Source: Streptomyces sp. NBC_01264 (GTDB lineage: Bacteria > Actinomycetota > Actinomycetes > Streptomycetales > Streptomycetaceae). Taken from it: 64,000 nt of DNA. Below the pieces are notes generated by a model, which searched no databases, was not told the DNA's origin, and worked only from the letters and a program-made list of their open reading frames with translations. Positions 8,165 through 17,911 of this stretch are shown in pieces (the first letter of the stretch is position 1; every line of letters begins with the position of its first letter). The position numbers and the translations under genes were made by a program. The stretch spans positions 3,038,001 through 3,102,000 of the forward strand of contig NZ_JAPEOX010000001.1 of assembly GCF_026340675.1 (NCBI RefSeq), written 5' to 3'.

Positions 8165-9793
8165 TCAGTGGTGGCCGTGGCCGCTCTGGATCTCCTTGTA
8201 CTCCTCGACCGTGGGCTTGGGGATCTGGTTGTTCTCCCCGTAGTAGCCCTTGCTCAGCTTGGCGCGGACCTTCTCCAGCGGCTTCACCTTGCGCTCGACA
8301 CCGTTCTCGTCGACCGTCGGGCCGATCTCGACCGGCTCGTACTGGTCGTACGAGGTGAGCGCGTGCAGCTTGCCCTGCGAGAGCGGCTCGTGGACCTCGA
8401 CGAACTCACCGTGCGGCAGGCGCTTGATGATGCCGGTCTCGCGACCGTGCAGCACCTTGTCCCGGTCCCGGCGCTGGAGGCCGAGGCAGATCCGCTTGGT
8501 GATGATGAACGCGATGACCGGACCGACGAAGAACCCGATGCGGGCGAACCAGGTGATCGAGTTGATCGACAGGTGGAAGTACTGCGCGAACATGTCGTTT
8601 CCACCGGCGATCAGCAGGATGACGTACCACGTCAGCCATGCCACACCGAAGCCCGTGCGCGTCGGGGCGTTGCGCGGGCGGTCCAGGATGTGGTGCTCGC
8701 GCTTGTCCCCGGTGACCCAGGACTCGATGAACGGGTAGACCGCGATGGTGGCCAGGACCAGCGGGAAGATCGTGAACGGAATGAACACGCCCAGGGCCAG
8801 GGTGTGGCCCCAGAGGTTGATCTCCCAGCCGGGCATCGCACGGATCAGGCCCTCGGAGAAGCCCATGTACCAGTCGGGCTGCGCACCGGTGGACACGTGG
8901 TCCGGGCGGTACGGGCCGAGCGCCCAGATCGGGTTGATCGAGGCGATGCCCGCGATCAGCGCGATGACGCCGAAGACCAGGAAGAAGAAGCCTCCGGCCT
9001 TGGCCATGTAGACCGGGAGCAGCGGCATGCCGACGACGTTCTTCTCCGTCTTGCCGGGGCCCGCGAACTGGGTGTGCTTGTGGTAGAAGACCAGGATCAG
9101 GTGGGCCACCAGCAGGCCCATCATGATGCCGGGCAGCAGCAGGATGTGCACCGAGTAGAGCCGGCCCACGAAGTCGCCGCCGGGGAACTCCCCGCCGAAG
9201 AAGAAGAACGACAGGTACGTGCCCACGATCGGCACGGACAGCATCGCGCCTTCCATGAAGCGGACACCGGTGCCCGAGAGCAGGTCGTCCGGCAGGGAGT
9301 AACCGGTGAAACCGGTGAACATGCCGAGGACCAGCAGCAGGAAGCCGAAGACCCAGTTGACCTCACGCGGCTTGCGGAACGCGCCGGTGAAGAACACGCG
9401 CATCATGTGCACGAGCATCGCCGAGATGAAGATCAGCGCCGACCAGTGGTGGATCTGCCGGATGAGCAGACCGCCGCGGACGTCGAAGCTGATTTCCAGG
9501 GTGGACTTGAAGGCCTCCGACATCGCGACACCCTGCATGGGGATGTACGAACCGTCGTAGTGCACTTCGTTCATGCTCGGGTGGAAGAACAGCGTCAGGT
9601 ACACACCCGTGAGGATGAGGATGATGAAGCTGTAGAGGCAGATCTCGCCCAGCATGAAGGACCAGTGGTCCGGGAAGATCTTGCGCATGTTGGCCTTGGC
9701 GAGGCTGTAGATGCCCAGCCGGCCGTCGGCCCAGTCGGCTACGCGCTCGCCGGCCGGAGCCTTGCGCTCTTTGGTTTGAGTGGCAGTGCTCAT
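8165..9793 (-). CDS. qcrB: Cytochrome bc1 complex cytochrome b subunit
   Basis: 542-residue polytopic membrane protein that oxidises menaquinol and passes electrons through two b haems. Haem-ligand histidine regions are visible (RQIHHWSALIF near residue 118; HILLLPGIMMG near 220) and the quinol-site PDW motif occurs as QPDWYMGF. It is longer than proteobacterial cytochrome b, with an actinobacterial C-terminal cytoplasmic extension ending in His-rich GHGHH. Its ATG overlaps the qcrA stop codon (ATGA). In actinobacteria this complex forms a supercomplex with the aa3 oxidase encoded nearby. Confidence 0.96.
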   Translation of the reverse strand: MSTATQTKERKAPAGERVADWADGRLGIYSLAKANMRKIFPDHWSFMLGEICLYSFIILILTGVYLTLFFHPSMNEVHYDGSYIPMQGVAMSEAFKSTLEISFDVRGGLLIRQIHHWSALIFISAMLVHMMRVFFTGAFRKPREVNWVFGFLLLVLGMFTGFTGYSLPDDLLSGTGVRFMEGAMLSVPIVGTYLSFFFFGGEFPGGDFVGRLYSVHILLLPGIMMGLLVAHLILVFYHKHTQFAGPGKTEKNVVGMPLLPVYMAKAGGFFFLVFGVIALIAGIASINPIWALGPYRPDHVSTGAQPDWYMGFSEGLIRAMPGWEINLWGHTLALGVFIPFTIFPLVLATIAVYPFIESWVTGDKREHHILDRPRNAPTRTGFGVAWLTWYVILLIAGGNDMFAQYFHLSINSITWFARIGFFVGPVIAFIITKRICLGLQRRDRDKVLHGRETGIIKRLPHGEFVEVHEPLSQGKLHALTSYDQYEPVEIGPTVDENGVERKVKPLEKVRAKLSKGYYGENNQIPKPTVEEYKEIQSGHGHH

Positions 9794-10851
9794 CCGCGCT
9801 CCCAGAAAGAGGGACCGACGGGCTCTTCGAAGTCGCCGAGCGCCTCGAGGAAGCCTTCGTCATTGACGCCGATCCGCAGCTGCGGGAGCGCGTGACCAGC
9901 CGGGCCGAAGATGACTCGGGCGCCGTCGGAGAGGTCGAAGGTGGACTGGTGGCACGGGCAGAGCACGTGGTGCGACTGCTGCTCGTACAGGCTGATCGGG
10001 CAGCCGACGTGGGTGCAGATCTTGGAGTAGGCGACGATCCCGTCGTGGGACCACTCCAGCTCCTTCTTGTCCTTGATGTTCTCCGGCTGGATGCGGACGA
10101 TCATCAGGGCGGCCTTGGCGATCTGCGTCTGGAAGTCGTGCGCGTCCTCCTCCAGGCCTTCCGGCATGGCGAAGGTCAGCGAACCGACCACGATGTCCTC
10201 GGGACGAAGCGGCTCCATCGTGTTCTGGTTGATGAGCATCTTGCCCTTCGCCCAGATGGTCTTGCGCAGCTTGTCCTCGGGCAGCGGGCCCAGGTCGCGC
10301 AGGATCACGACGGCGGAGAGCGGCAGCAGGGCCAGCGCACCGAACATCGTGTTGCGGATGAGCGGGCGGCGGCCGATGGCCGACTCGCGCGCGCCGTCCG
10401 CGAAGTCCTGCAGGACCTGCGCCTTGACCTCCGGCGGGGCCGCGATCTCGTGGCGCTCGGCGGCGACCTCCACGTCGGACATCAGGGTGCGGGCCCAGTG
10501 GACCGCACCCGCGCCGATGGAGAAGAGGGCCACGCCGAGGCTCACGCCGAGGGCGAAGTTGAGAGCGCTCACCTTCCCGATGGGGAAGATGTAGACGATC
10601 TTATCGACCGGCAGGATCACGTACGAGGCGATGAAGGCGATCGTCGCCAGCATCGACAGCGTGAACAGCATGGCCACCGTGCGCTCGGAGCGCTTCGCGG
10701 CCCGCTCGTCGATGTCCTGGATCCGCGGCCGGTGGACCGGCAGGCCGGGGTCGGCGAACGGGTCGCTGTCCGGCACTGACACGTCACCGTGGTGCGCGTC
10801 GCCCTGCTCGCTCGGCAGGTGCTTCTCTTCGGGAATGTCTTGGCTACTCAT
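9790..10851 (-). CDS. qcrA: Cytochrome bc1 complex Rieske iron-sulfur subunit
   Basis: 353 residues. The Rieske motif reads CTHVGCPI followed by CPCHQSTFDL (about residues 283-312), giving the two Cys and two His that hold the 2Fe-2S cluster. The N-terminal half has three predicted membrane helices (about 58-80, 92-115, 165-190), the actinobacterial arrangement rather than the single-anchor form. It overlaps qcrC and qcrB by four bases on either side, so the subunits are translationally coupled. Confidence 0.96.
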   Translation of the reverse strand: MSSQDIPEEKHLPSEQGDAHHGDVSVPDSDPFADPGLPVHRPRIQDIDERAAKRSERTVAMLFTLSMLATIAFIASYVILPVDKIVYIFPIGKVSALNFALGVSLGVALFSIGAGAVHWARTLMSDVEVAAERHEIAAPPEVKAQVLQDFADGARESAIGRRPLIRNTMFGALALLPLSAVVILRDLGPLPEDKLRKTIWAKGKMLINQNTMEPLRPEDIVVGSLTFAMPEGLEEDAHDFQTQIAKAALMIVRIQPENIKDKKELEWSHDGIVAYSKICTHVGCPISLYEQQSHHVLCPCHQSTFDLSDGARVIFGPAGHALPQLRIGVNDEGFLEALGDFEEPVGPSFWERG

Positions 10852-11657
10852 GACTTCTTGGCCTTAGCGGTGTGGGCCGCGACCCAGACGGCGACAGCGA
10901 TCAGCGCACCCAGTCCGAAGATCCAGCCGAAGAGACCCTCGGAGACGGGGCCGAGGCCACCGAGCTTGAGGCCACCGGGGTTGGTCGACTTCTCGCCGTT
11001 GACGTGCTGGAGGTACGCGATGATGTCCTTCTTCTGCTTCTCCGGCATGGTGCTGTCGGGGAAGGAGGGCATGTTCTGCGGGCCGGTGAGCATGGCCTCG
11101 TAGATGTACTTCGGATCGACGCCCTCGAGGTTCGGGGCGTACTTGCCGTTCGTCAGTGCGCCGCCCTCGCCCGTGAAGTTGTGGCACTGCGCGCAGTTGT
11201 TGCGGAACAGTTCGCCACCCTTCGCGATGTCGGCACCCGCCGGGTCGTACTGCTTCTCGGTCGGCCTGATCGGGCCGGCTCCGAGGGAAGCGATGTACGC
11301 GGCGAGCTGGTCGGTCTGCGCCTGGGTGTAGATGACCGGCTTCTTCGGCACCTGGGCGCCGGGCTGCTGGGCGGGCATACGGCCCGTCATGACCTGGAAG
11401 TCGACGGCAGCGGAGCCGACGCCAACCAGGCTGGGGCCGTCAGAGGAACCCTGACCGCCGGTCCCGTGGCAGCTTGCGCAGCCGACGGCGTAGAGCTTCT
11501 GGCCCTCCTCGATGGCGAGGGACTGGACGGTTTCGTCGGCCTTCGCATTGCCCGCGGGCGCGAAGGCGCTGTACAGCCCCCCGGTAACCGCCAGCGCGAA
11601 GAGTAGAACGACGACCGCCGCCAGCGGATGGCGTCGTCGTGCGGAGAGCTTTTTCAC
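10848..11657 (-). CDS. qcrC: Dihaem cytochrome c subunit of the bc1 complex
   Basis: 269 residues with two CxxCH haem sites, CASCH (about residue 58) and CAQCH (about 157), so each polypeptide carries two c haems. There is an N-terminal membrane anchor and a C-terminal helix (about 240-262). In actinobacteria this fused cytochrome passes electrons directly to cytochrome aa3, replacing soluble cytochrome c. The start is GTG at 11657. It follows ctaE with a 76-bp gap. Confidence 0.96.
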   Translation of the reverse strand: MKKLSARRRHPLAAVVVLLFALAVTGGLYSAFAPAGNAKADETVQSLAIEEGQKLYAVGCASCHGTGGQGSSDGPSLVGVGSAAVDFQVMTGRMPAQQPGAQVPKKPVIYTQAQTDQLAAYIASLGAGPIRPTEKQYDPAGADIAKGGELFRNNCAQCHNFTGEGGALTNGKYAPNLEGVDPKYIYEAMLTGPQNMPSFPDSTMPEKQKKDIIAYLQHVNGEKSTNPGGLKLGGLGPVSEGLFGWIFGLGALIAVAVWVAAHTAKAKKS

Positions 11658-11733
11658 GGATTACCCCGGTGTCAGGATCTTCTGCGTCGGTGTGTCTGGA
11701 TGGAGTGCCGGGTCGGGCCCGGCGACGTGTTCG

Positions 11734-12354
11734 CTACTTGATCAGGTAGATCGTTGCGAAGAGGCCGATCCAGACGACATCGACGAAGTGCCAGTAGTAG
11801 GACACGACGATGGCCGACGTGGCCTGTTCGTGGGTGAACCTCTTGGCCGCGTACGTCCGGCCGAGGACCAGCAGGAAGGCGATGAGACCGCCCGTCACGT
11901 GCAGACCGTGGAAGCCGGTGGTCAGGTAGAAGACCGAGCCGTACGGACCGGACGAGAGGCTCATGCCCTCGTGCTTGACCAGCTCGGTGTACTCGAACAC
12001 CTGGCCGCCAATGAAGATCGCACCCATGACGAACGTGATGATGAACCACGTCCTGAGCTTCTTCACGTCACCGCGCTCGGCGGCGAATACGCCGAGCTGG
12101 CAGGTGAGCGAGGAAAGCACCAGGATCGTCGTGTTCGTCGCCGAGAAGGGCAGATTCAAGGCCGAAGCCTGTTCTGTCCAGTACTCGGCGCCTGTCACGG
12201 ATCGCAGGGTGAAGTACATCGCGAAGAGGGCCGCGAAGAACATCAGCTCGGAACTCAACCAGATGATGGTTCCCACGCTGACGAGGTTCGGCCTGTTGAC
12301 CGTCGGGTGCGCGTGCCCGGTATCTACTGTCGTTGCTGTCGCCACGACCGACAT
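11734..12354 (-). CDS. ctaE: Cytochrome c oxidase subunit III
   Basis: 206 residues with five predicted membrane helices and the family motifs [19 protein letters not shown] and [10 protein letters not shown]. It is part of the aa3-type terminal oxidase. It is the first gene of the ctaE-qcrCAB group while the other oxidase subunits lie 2.2 kb upstream, the usual actinobacterial split. An AAGGGA ribosome site lies about 8 nt from the ATG, and a perfect palindrome straddles the start codon. Confidence 0.95.
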   Translation of the reverse strand: MSVVATATTVDTGHAHPTVNRPNLVSVGTIIWLSSELMFFAALFAMYFTLRSVTGAEYWTEQASALNLPFSATNTTILVLSSLTCQLGVFAAERGDVKKLRTWFIITFVMGAIFIGGQVFEYTELVKHEGMSLSSGPYGSVFYLTTGFHGLHVTGGLIAFLLVLGRTYAAKRFTHEQATSAIVVSYYWHFVDVVWIGLFATIYLIK

Positions 12355-12364
12355 TATGTCGGTC
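12346..12364. promoter_or_regulatory. Palindrome over the ctaE start codon
   Basis: GACCGACAT, a single central T, then ATGTCGGTC: perfect 9-bp arms overlapping the ctaE ATG and abutting its ribosome site. It could be a repressor operator. As RNA, a one-base loop would be strained. Confidence 0.4.
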
Positions 12365-12494
12365 CCTTATCCCGCCCTCACCCCGGGGGGTGCCGTTCGG
12401 AGTGTCAGGGGCGTGTGCAAGGCCCGAACGGCCCATCAGATCGCCCTGCCGACGCCCGTGGGCCGTCCCTCGGGCAAGGCTGTACGAACCGATG

Positions 12495-12521
12495 TTGACA
12501 CCGGGTCGGACGGAGTAGCAT
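12495..12521 (+). promoter_or_regulatory. Candidate promoter of the receiver-like gene
   Basis: TTGACA (12495-12500) and TAGCAT (12516-12521) with 15-bp spacing, slightly short for a vegetative promoter, 46 bp before the ATG at 12567. Confidence 0.45.
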
Positions 12522-12566
12522 CCCGCGCAACATCAACGTGATTCACGGGACACGTGGAGGAACGAA

Positions 12567-12968
12567 ATGCGGGCGACTGCGCGGGTTCTGGTCTACAGCG
12601 ACGACGCGGGCACCCGGGAGCAGGTGCGGCTGGCGGCCGGTCGCAGGCCGGCCGCAGACCTGCCGCCGGTGGAGTTCCTGGAGTGCGCCACGCTGCCGGC
12701 CGTCCTGAAGGAGCTGGACGCGGGCGGCATCGACGTGTGCGTGCTGGACGGCGAGGCGGTTCCGGCCGGGGGGATGGGGGTGTGCCGGCAGATCAAGGAC
12801 GAGATCTTCCAGTGCCCGCCCGTCCTGCTCCTGATGGGCCGTCCGCAGGACGCCTGGCTGGCCACCTGGAGCCGCGCGGACGCCGCGGTCACCCTTCCGG
12901 TTGATCCGGTGGACTTCGCGCAGGCCCTGGCGGGTCTGCTGCGCGCACGGCTCTCTCCGGCGGCCTGA
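12567..12968 (+). CDS. Degenerate response-regulator receiver-domain protein
   Basis: 133 residues matching a stand-alone receiver fold: VLVYSDDAG gives the acidic pair, CVLDGEA the phospho-acceptor Asp (about residue 57) and VLLLMG strand 4. The conserved Thr/Ser after strand 4 is replaced and the Lys of the KP motif is missing (VTLPVD), so normal phosphorylation switching is doubtful. There is no output domain. ATG follows GGAGG by 6 nt. It diverges from ctaE, so a role in controlling respiratory genes is possible, by location only. Confidence 0.7.
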   Translation: MRATARVLVYSDDAGTREQVRLAAGRRPAADLPPVEFLECATLPAVLKELDAGGIDVCVLDGEAVPAGGMGVCRQIKDEIFQCPPVLLLMGRPQDAWLATWSRADAAVTLPVDPVDFAQALAGLLRARLSPAA

Positions 12969-12971
12969 CGC

Positions 12972-13007
12972 GGCCTGCGGGGCCTGCGGGGCCTGCGGGG
13001 CCTGCGG
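12972..13007. repeat. 9-bp tandem repeat, four copies
   Basis: GGCCTGCGG is repeated four times without error, plus a partial fifth, just after the stop codon of the receiver-like gene. It is likely to vary by slippage. Confidence 0.85.
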
Positions 13008-13054
13008 GGCCTGTGCGCCCCGCAGGGGCCCGCACAGGCCTGTACCGGCGCATA

Positions 13055-13101
13055 CCGGGGCACGGGCACCCGTACGGTCCGTACGGGTGCCCGTGCCCCG
13101 G
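13055..13101. terminator. Strong bidirectional terminator
   Basis: Perfect 22-bp arms (13055-13076 and 13080-13101, beginning CCGGGGCACGGGCACC) with a 3-nt loop, between two convergent genes ending at 12968 and 13135. Confidence 0.88.
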
Positions 13102-13134
13102 CTGCGGCCTCTCCCGGCGCTCCTGGCCCGGTGG

Positions 13135-14382
13135 TTACACCTGCGGGCGCAGGCGGGCCTGGTCGACGGGGCTGCGGCCCTCCTGGGTGCCCTTGAGGAG
13201 GGCGCTGCCCTCGCGCCAGTCCTTCCAGTCCATGTTCCAGTCGCCGTAGCCGTTGCCGAAGGTGTCCATGTCGTCGCCGATGCTGTTGATGACGCGGACG
13301 ATGTCGCCTTCGGTGATGTTCTCGTAGAACCAGGCGGCGTTGCCCGTGCTCATGCCGGTGCAGCCGTGGCTGACGTTCTCGTAGCCCTGGGAGCCGACGG
13401 ACCACGGCGCGGCGTGGACGTATTCACCGCTCCAGGTGACGCGCGTCGCGTAGTAGACGGGCAGGTTGTAGTACTCGCTGCCGCCGATGCCCACGGTGTC
13501 CCCGCGCATCTGGACGTAGTACTGCTTGCCGAGGACCACCTTGACGCCGTTGCGGGTGGAGAAGCCCGGCTTTCCGGTGGTCACCGGGATGGAATTGATC
13601 ACTTCTCCGTTGCGCTTGAAGGTGAGCCAGTGCGAGGAGGCGTCCGTGGTGACCTCGACGCGGTCGCCGATCTCCAGCTTCAGCGGCTTGGAGGCGGCGC
13701 CGTGCAGGTCGTCGGAGATCTTGATGCCCTCCAGGTTGCTCCGTACGGAGACCGTGGTGTTGGCGGGCCAGTACTCCTTGGGCCGGTAGTGGAGCTTCTT
13801 GTCGTCCACCCAGTGCCAGGCGCCCACGGCCTCCGGCGGGGCGTCGACGATCAGGCCCCGCTCGATGACGGCGCGGGCGGCCTTGTCCTTCACGGGCTCG
13901 TTGAGTTCGGCCGTGAGGGGCTGTCCGACGCCGTACTTGCCCTCGTCCGGGCCGAATTCGACCTTGAGGACCTTCTTGGCCGGGGTGGTGTCGAAGGTGA
14001 GCGTGCGCTGCCCGGGGGCGCCCCGCTCGTCCTCGGTGCTCACGAGGACGGTGTAGCGGACACCTGCGGCCATCGGGACGGTGCTGTGCCAGCGGTCGCC
14101 GGAGGCGGACAACTCGCCCGCCAGGCGGCGTCCGTGGGTGTCCACGGCGCTCACGTCGGTGATCCGGCCGTCCCCGCTCTTGGCGGTGACTTCCAGGGGC
14201 CGGTCCGGGTCGACCGGGCGACTGCCGGTGGACTGGTTGAGGGCGACTTGGTCGCCCGCGTCGTAGGGGCGGGCGGACAGCGGGTTGTCGTCGCCCGACC
14301 CGCATGCGGTGGCGCCGGCCCCGAGGGACGCGACCAGCAGGGAGCAGCCGATAACGGTCCAAAGACGCGGTGACTGGTTCAT
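13135..14382 (-). CDS. L,D-transpeptidase lipoprotein with Ig-like domains
   Basis: 415 residues. It builds 3-3 peptidoglycan cross-links or attaches proteins, outside the membrane. The lipobox-type signal peptide ends ATAC-GSGDD, giving a lipidated Cys (about residue 27). Two Ig-like domains (about 50-250) precede the YkuD catalytic domain with HVHAAPW-like and SHGCTGMS motifs; the nucleophile is Cys about 341. This matches mycobacterial LdtMt2-type enzymes. ATG at 14382 was preferred to a TTG at 14409, though its ribosome site is weak. Confidence 0.9.
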   Translation of the reverse strand: MNQSPRLWTVIGCSLLVASLGAGATACGSGDDNPLSARPYDAGDQVALNQSTGSRPVDPDRPLEVTAKSGDGRITDVSAVDTHGRRLAGELSASGDRWHSTVPMAAGVRYTVLVSTEDERGAPGQRTLTFDTTPAKKVLKVEFGPDEGKYGVGQPLTAELNEPVKDKAARAVIERGLIVDAPPEAVGAWHWVDDKKLHYRPKEYWPANTTVSVRSNLEGIKISDDLHGAASKPLKLEIGDRVEVTTDASSHWLTFKRNGEVINSIPVTTGKPGFSTRNGVKVVLGKQYYVQMRGDTVGIGGSEYYNLPVYYATRVTWSGEYVHAAPWSVGSQGYENVSHGCTGMSTGNAAWFYENITEGDIVRVINSIGDDMDTFGNGYGDWNMDWKDWREGSALLKGTQEGRSPVDQARLRPQV

Positions 14383-14520
14383 GGAGCCAACGCTATGAAG
14401 ATATGACAATTACGGCGCGCGGGGTGACTGCAAACGAGGGGCCCGGACTCCTCCATTGGAGGTGTCCGGGCCCCTGGTCTCACGTTGCGACCGCTCCGGG
14501 GAGCGGCTGCGGGGGTGCGG

Positions 14521-14919
14521 CTACTGGTTCTGGTTCTCGCCGCGGTAGTACTCGTACACCCAGCCCCACAGACCCACGAGGATCAGCGGCGCGGAGAAGT
14601 ACATCAGCCACCAGCCGAAGATGACGCCCATGAAGGCGAAGGCGCCACCGATGGCCAGCGAGAGCGGCTGCCAGCTGTGCGGGGAGAAGAACCCCAGCTC
14701 GCCCGCCTCGTCGGCGACGTCGGCCTCCAGGTTGTCCTGGGCCATCTCGTCCACACGCGCGGCCGTGAAGGCCAGGTAGTAGCCGATCATGGCGCTCAGG
14801 CCGAAGGCCAGTGCGAGCGCGGTGGTGCCGACCGGCTCCTTCGACCACACGCCGTACACGACGGTCATGATCAGGATGAAGGCGGCGAGCCACAGGAACA
14901 TCCTGCCCTGGATCTTCAC
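14521..14919 (-). CDS. ctaF: Cytochrome c oxidase subunit IV (actinobacterial type)
   Basis: 132 residues with four hydrophobic helices, the small accessory subunit peculiar to actinobacterial aa3 oxidases ([13 protein letters not shown] start and [26 protein letters not shown] end). GTG at 14919 overlaps the ctaD stop codon (GTGA), so it is translated with subunit I. Confidence 0.92.
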   Translation of the reverse strand: MKIQGRMFLWLAAFILIMTVVYGVWSKEPVGTTALALAFGLSAMIGYYLAFTAARVDEMAQDNLEADVADEAGELGFFSPHSWQPLSLAIGGAFAFMGVIFGWWLMYFSAPLILVGLWGWVYEYYRGENQNQ

Positions 14920-16646
14920 TTGCCGGCCTCCTTGCCACCAGCGACGGCCTTGGCGGCCACGGAGTGGTCCTCAAGGTGGTCGAGGGCCGCGATCTCGGGG
15001 TGGTGCAGATCGAATGCCGGGGATTCGGACCGGATCCTCGGCAGGGTGAGGAAGTTGTGCCGCGGCGGCGGGCAAGACGTCGCCCATTCGAGCGAACGGC
15101 CGTAGCCCCACGGGTCGTCGACCTCGACCTTCTTGCCGTACTTCGCCGTCTTCCAGACGTTGTACATGAAGGGGAGCATCGACAGGCCCAGCAGGAACGA
15201 ACTGATCGTCGAGATCGTGTTCAGCAGCGTGAAGCCGTCCGCCGCGAGGTAGTCCGCGTAACGACGCGGCATGCCCTCGGCGCCCAGCCAGTGCTGCACC
15301 AGGAAGGTGCCGTGGAAGCCCACGAACAGCGTCCAGAAGGTGATCTTGCCGAGGCGCTCGTCCAGCATCTTGCCCGTGAACTTCGGCCACCAGAAGTGGA
15401 ACCCGGAGAACATCGCGAAGACCACGGTGCCGAAGATGACGTAGTGGAAGTGCGCGACGACGAAGTACGAGTCGGAGACGTGGAAGTCCATCGGGGGCGA
15501 AGCCAGGATGACGCCGGTCAGGCCACCGAAGGTGAAGGTGACCAGGAAGCCGACGGCCCAGAGCATCGGGGTCTCGAAGGAAAGCGAGCCCTTCCACATC
15601 GTGCCGATCCAGTTGAAGAACTTCACACCGGTCGGAACCGCGATGAGGAACGTCATGAAGGAGAAGAACGGCAGCAGCACACCGCCGGTGACGTACATGT
15701 GGTGGGCCCACACGGTCACCGAAAGGCCGGCGATGGAAATCGTCGCGGCGATCAGACCGATGTAACCGAACATCGGCTTGCGCGAGAAGACCGGGATGAC
15801 TTCGGAAATGATTCCGAAGAACGGCAGCGCGATGATGTACACCTCTGGGTGTCCGAAGAACCAGAAGAGGTGTTGCCACAGTAGGGCGCCGCCGTTTGCC
15901 GCGTCGAAGACGTGCGCACCGAACTTCCGGTCGGCCTCCAGCGCGAAGAGCGCGGCGGCCAGCACCGGGAAGGCGAGCAGGACCAGGACACCGGTCAGCA
16001 GCACGTTCCAGGTGAAGATCGGCATGCGGAACATCGTCATGCCGGGAGCGCGCATGCAGATGATCGTGGTGATGAAGTTGACCGAACCGAGGATCGTGCC
16101 GAAGCCCGAGAAGGCCAGACCCATGATCCACATGTCGGCGCCGATGCCCGGCGAGCGGACGGCGTCCGACAGCGGGGAGTAGGCGAACCAGCCGAAGTCG
16201 GCGGCACCCGAGGGGGTGACGAAGCCGGCCACCGCGATGGTCGAGCCGAAGAGGTACAGCCAGTACGCGAACATGTTCAGCCGCGGGAACGCCACGTCGG
16301 GCGCGCCGATCTGCAGCGGCATGATCCAGTTCGCGAAGCCCGCGAACAGCGGGGTGGCGAACATCAGCAGCATGATCGTGCCATGCATGGTGAACGCCTG
16401 GTTGAACTGCTCGTTCGACATGATCTGCGTGCCCGGACGGGCCAGCTCGGCGCGCATGAAGAGCGCCATGATCCCGCCGATGATGAAGAACACGAACGAC
16501 GTGAGCAGGTACATCGTGCCGATGGTCTTGTGGTCGGTGGTGGTAAGCCACTTCACGACCACGCTGCCCGGCTGCTTGGTCCGGACCGGCGTCTCGTTCT
16601 CGTACGAGTCCGCCTCGGCACCCTGAGGCTGGTTGAGGATGCTCAC
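14916..16646 (-). CDS. ctaD: Cytochrome c oxidase subunit I
   Basis: 576-residue, 12-helix catalytic subunit carrying haem a, haem a3 and CuB. Visible signatures: low-spin haem His in [11 protein letters not shown], the CuB region [15 protein letters not shown] (the His-Tyr cross-link pair) and [10 protein letters not shown]. The HPEVY Tyr and the helix VI Glu (GHPE) indicate a normal A-type proton-pumping oxidase. The GTG start overlaps the ctaC stop codon. Confidence 0.97.
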   Translation of the reverse strand: MSILNQPQGAEADSYENETPVRTKQPGSVVVKWLTTTDHKTIGTMYLLTSFVFFIIGGIMALFMRAELARPGTQIMSNEQFNQAFTMHGTIMLLMFATPLFAGFANWIMPLQIGAPDVAFPRLNMFAYWLYLFGSTIAVAGFVTPSGAADFGWFAYSPLSDAVRSPGIGADMWIMGLAFSGFGTILGSVNFITTIICMRAPGMTMFRMPIFTWNVLLTGVLVLLAFPVLAAALFALEADRKFGAHVFDAANGGALLWQHLFWFFGHPEVYIIALPFFGIISEVIPVFSRKPMFGYIGLIAATISIAGLSVTVWAHHMYVTGGVLLPFFSFMTFLIAVPTGVKFFNWIGTMWKGSLSFETPMLWAVGFLVTFTFGGLTGVILASPPMDFHVSDSYFVVAHFHYVIFGTVVFAMFSGFHFWWPKFTGKMLDERLGKITFWTLFVGFHGTFLVQHWLGAEGMPRRYADYLAADGFTLLNTISTISSFLLGLSMLPFMYNVWKTAKYGKKVEVDDPWGYGRSLEWATSCPPPRHNFLTLPRIRSESPAFDLHHPEIAALDHLEDHSVAAKAVAGGKEAGK

Positions 16647-17617
16647 AGTTTGTTCACCTCAGCATTGCGGGCCGGGTCGGTCTGCTGGATGCCGGCCGGG
16701 AGGAAGCCGGTCTGCCCCTTCTCCGCGAGCTCCTTCAGGTGCGCCTTGTACGCCTCCGGGGAGACGACCTTGACGTTGAAGAGCATTCGGGAGTGGTCGA
16801 CACCGCAGAGCTCGGCACACTTGCCCATGAAGACGCCCTCTTCGGTCGGGGTGACCTCGAAGACGTTGGTGTGGCCCGGAATGACGTCCTGCTTGAACAG
16901 GAAGGGGACCACCCAGAAGGAGTGGATGACGTCGTTCGACGACAGGATGAAGCGGACCTTCTCACCCTTCGGCAGCCAGAGCGTCGGGCCGGGGTTGCCG
17001 GTCTCCGCGTTCCGGTCGCTCGGGACGCCCTTGGTGTAGACGCCTTCGGCGCCTGCCGGGAAGTCCTTGGTGTAGCGGTCCGGGATGGCGGAGAGTTCCT
17101 TGGGAACCTCGTCCGCCTTCGGGGTCGCCGCGTCGCCGTCGACGTCCTCGACGTAGTTGAAGCCCCAGCTCCACTGGTAGCCGATCACGTTGATCGTGTG
17201 CGCCGGCTTGGCGGAGAGGGAGAGCAGCTTCGACTCGTCGCGCGCGGTGAAGTAGAAGAGCACCGAGACGATGATGAGCGGGACCACGGTGTACAGGGCC
17301 TCGATGGGCATGTTGTACCGGGTCTGCGGGGGAACCTCGACCTTGGTCCGGCTGCGCCGGTGGAAGATGACGCTCCACATGATCAGGCCCCACACGAGGA
17401 TGCCGGTGATCAGAGCGGCCGCCCAGGACCCCTGCCACAGGGAGAGGATGCGAGGCGCCTCTTCAGTGACCGGGGTGGGCAATCCGAGGCGGGGGAAGTC
17501 TTTCCATGTATACGAGCAACCAGTGGCGGTCGCCAGGACCACGCCCGCAGTCAGCGCCTGCAGCAGCTTCCGCCGCATCGGGCGCCGCGGCGAGCGGTCG
17601 GAGCCGTAGGGACTCAC
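16643..17617 (-). CDS. ctaC: Cytochrome c oxidase subunit II, lipoprotein
   Basis: 324 residues. The CuA site is [12 protein letters not shown] near residue 270, with the upstream His in [12 protein letters not shown] lipobox (LATATGC, Cys about 33) and two membrane helices (about 65-85, 108-128) anchor it. The start is taken as GTG at 17617 because GGAAGG lies 6 nt upstream; the frame remains open to 17722. It receives electrons from QcrC and is the first gene of the ctaC-ctaD-ctaF group. Confidence 0.95.
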   Translation of the reverse strand: MSPYGSDRSPRRPMRRKLLQALTAGVVLATATGCSYTWKDFPRLGLPTPVTEEAPRILSLWQGSWAAALITGILVWGLIMWSVIFHRRSRTKVEVPPQTRYNMPIEALYTVVPLIIVSVLFYFTARDESKLLSLSAKPAHTINVIGYQWSWGFNYVEDVDGDAATPKADEVPKELSAIPDRYTKDFPAGAEGVYTKGVPSDRNAETGNPGPTLWLPKGEKVRFILSSNDVIHSFWVVPFLFKQDVIPGHTNVFEVTPTEEGVFMGKCAELCGVDHSRMLFNVKVVSPEAYKAHLKELAEKGQTGFLPAGIQQTDPARNAEVNKL

Positions 17618-17899
17618 GTAGCGCCTTCCCGAGAGTCTCGGCCCGCGCGGCCGGCCGCGGCCGCATTCGGGTCGGTCGCCGGCCCTGACGCAGGCAGGGG
17701 TTTGGATGTTTATGCGGACCAAACCCTACTGGACGCTATTTGGGGTCGCGCGGGGAGGGTGCCCAACGCGCCGTTACTGACCCCGAAGGGATGGATCCGC
17801 CGTACGGGGGACGGCCCAATCGACCCCGAATGGCAGCATCCTGCCCCCTTCTGACGACCCCTGACCTCGTCCGATCGCCACGCCGGCGCGGCGGCCGGT

Positions 17900-17905
17900 T
17901 AGCGT
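17900..17905 (+). promoter_or_regulatory. -10 box of a probable leaderless promoter (desulfurase-TusA gene)
   Basis: TAGCGT ends 6 nt before the ATG at 17912, with no ribosome site in between. The 294-bp gap 17618-17911 otherwise holds only the divergent ctaC promoter region. Confidence 0.55.
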
Positions 17906-17911
17906 GACCGG

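Noticed and set aside
13135..13402. Long minus-strand frame 12593-13405 spanning the terminator
   Set aside because: It reads through the 22-bp hairpin and 9-bp repeats as low-complexity Arg/Pro/Gly; it is a shadow of two real genes.
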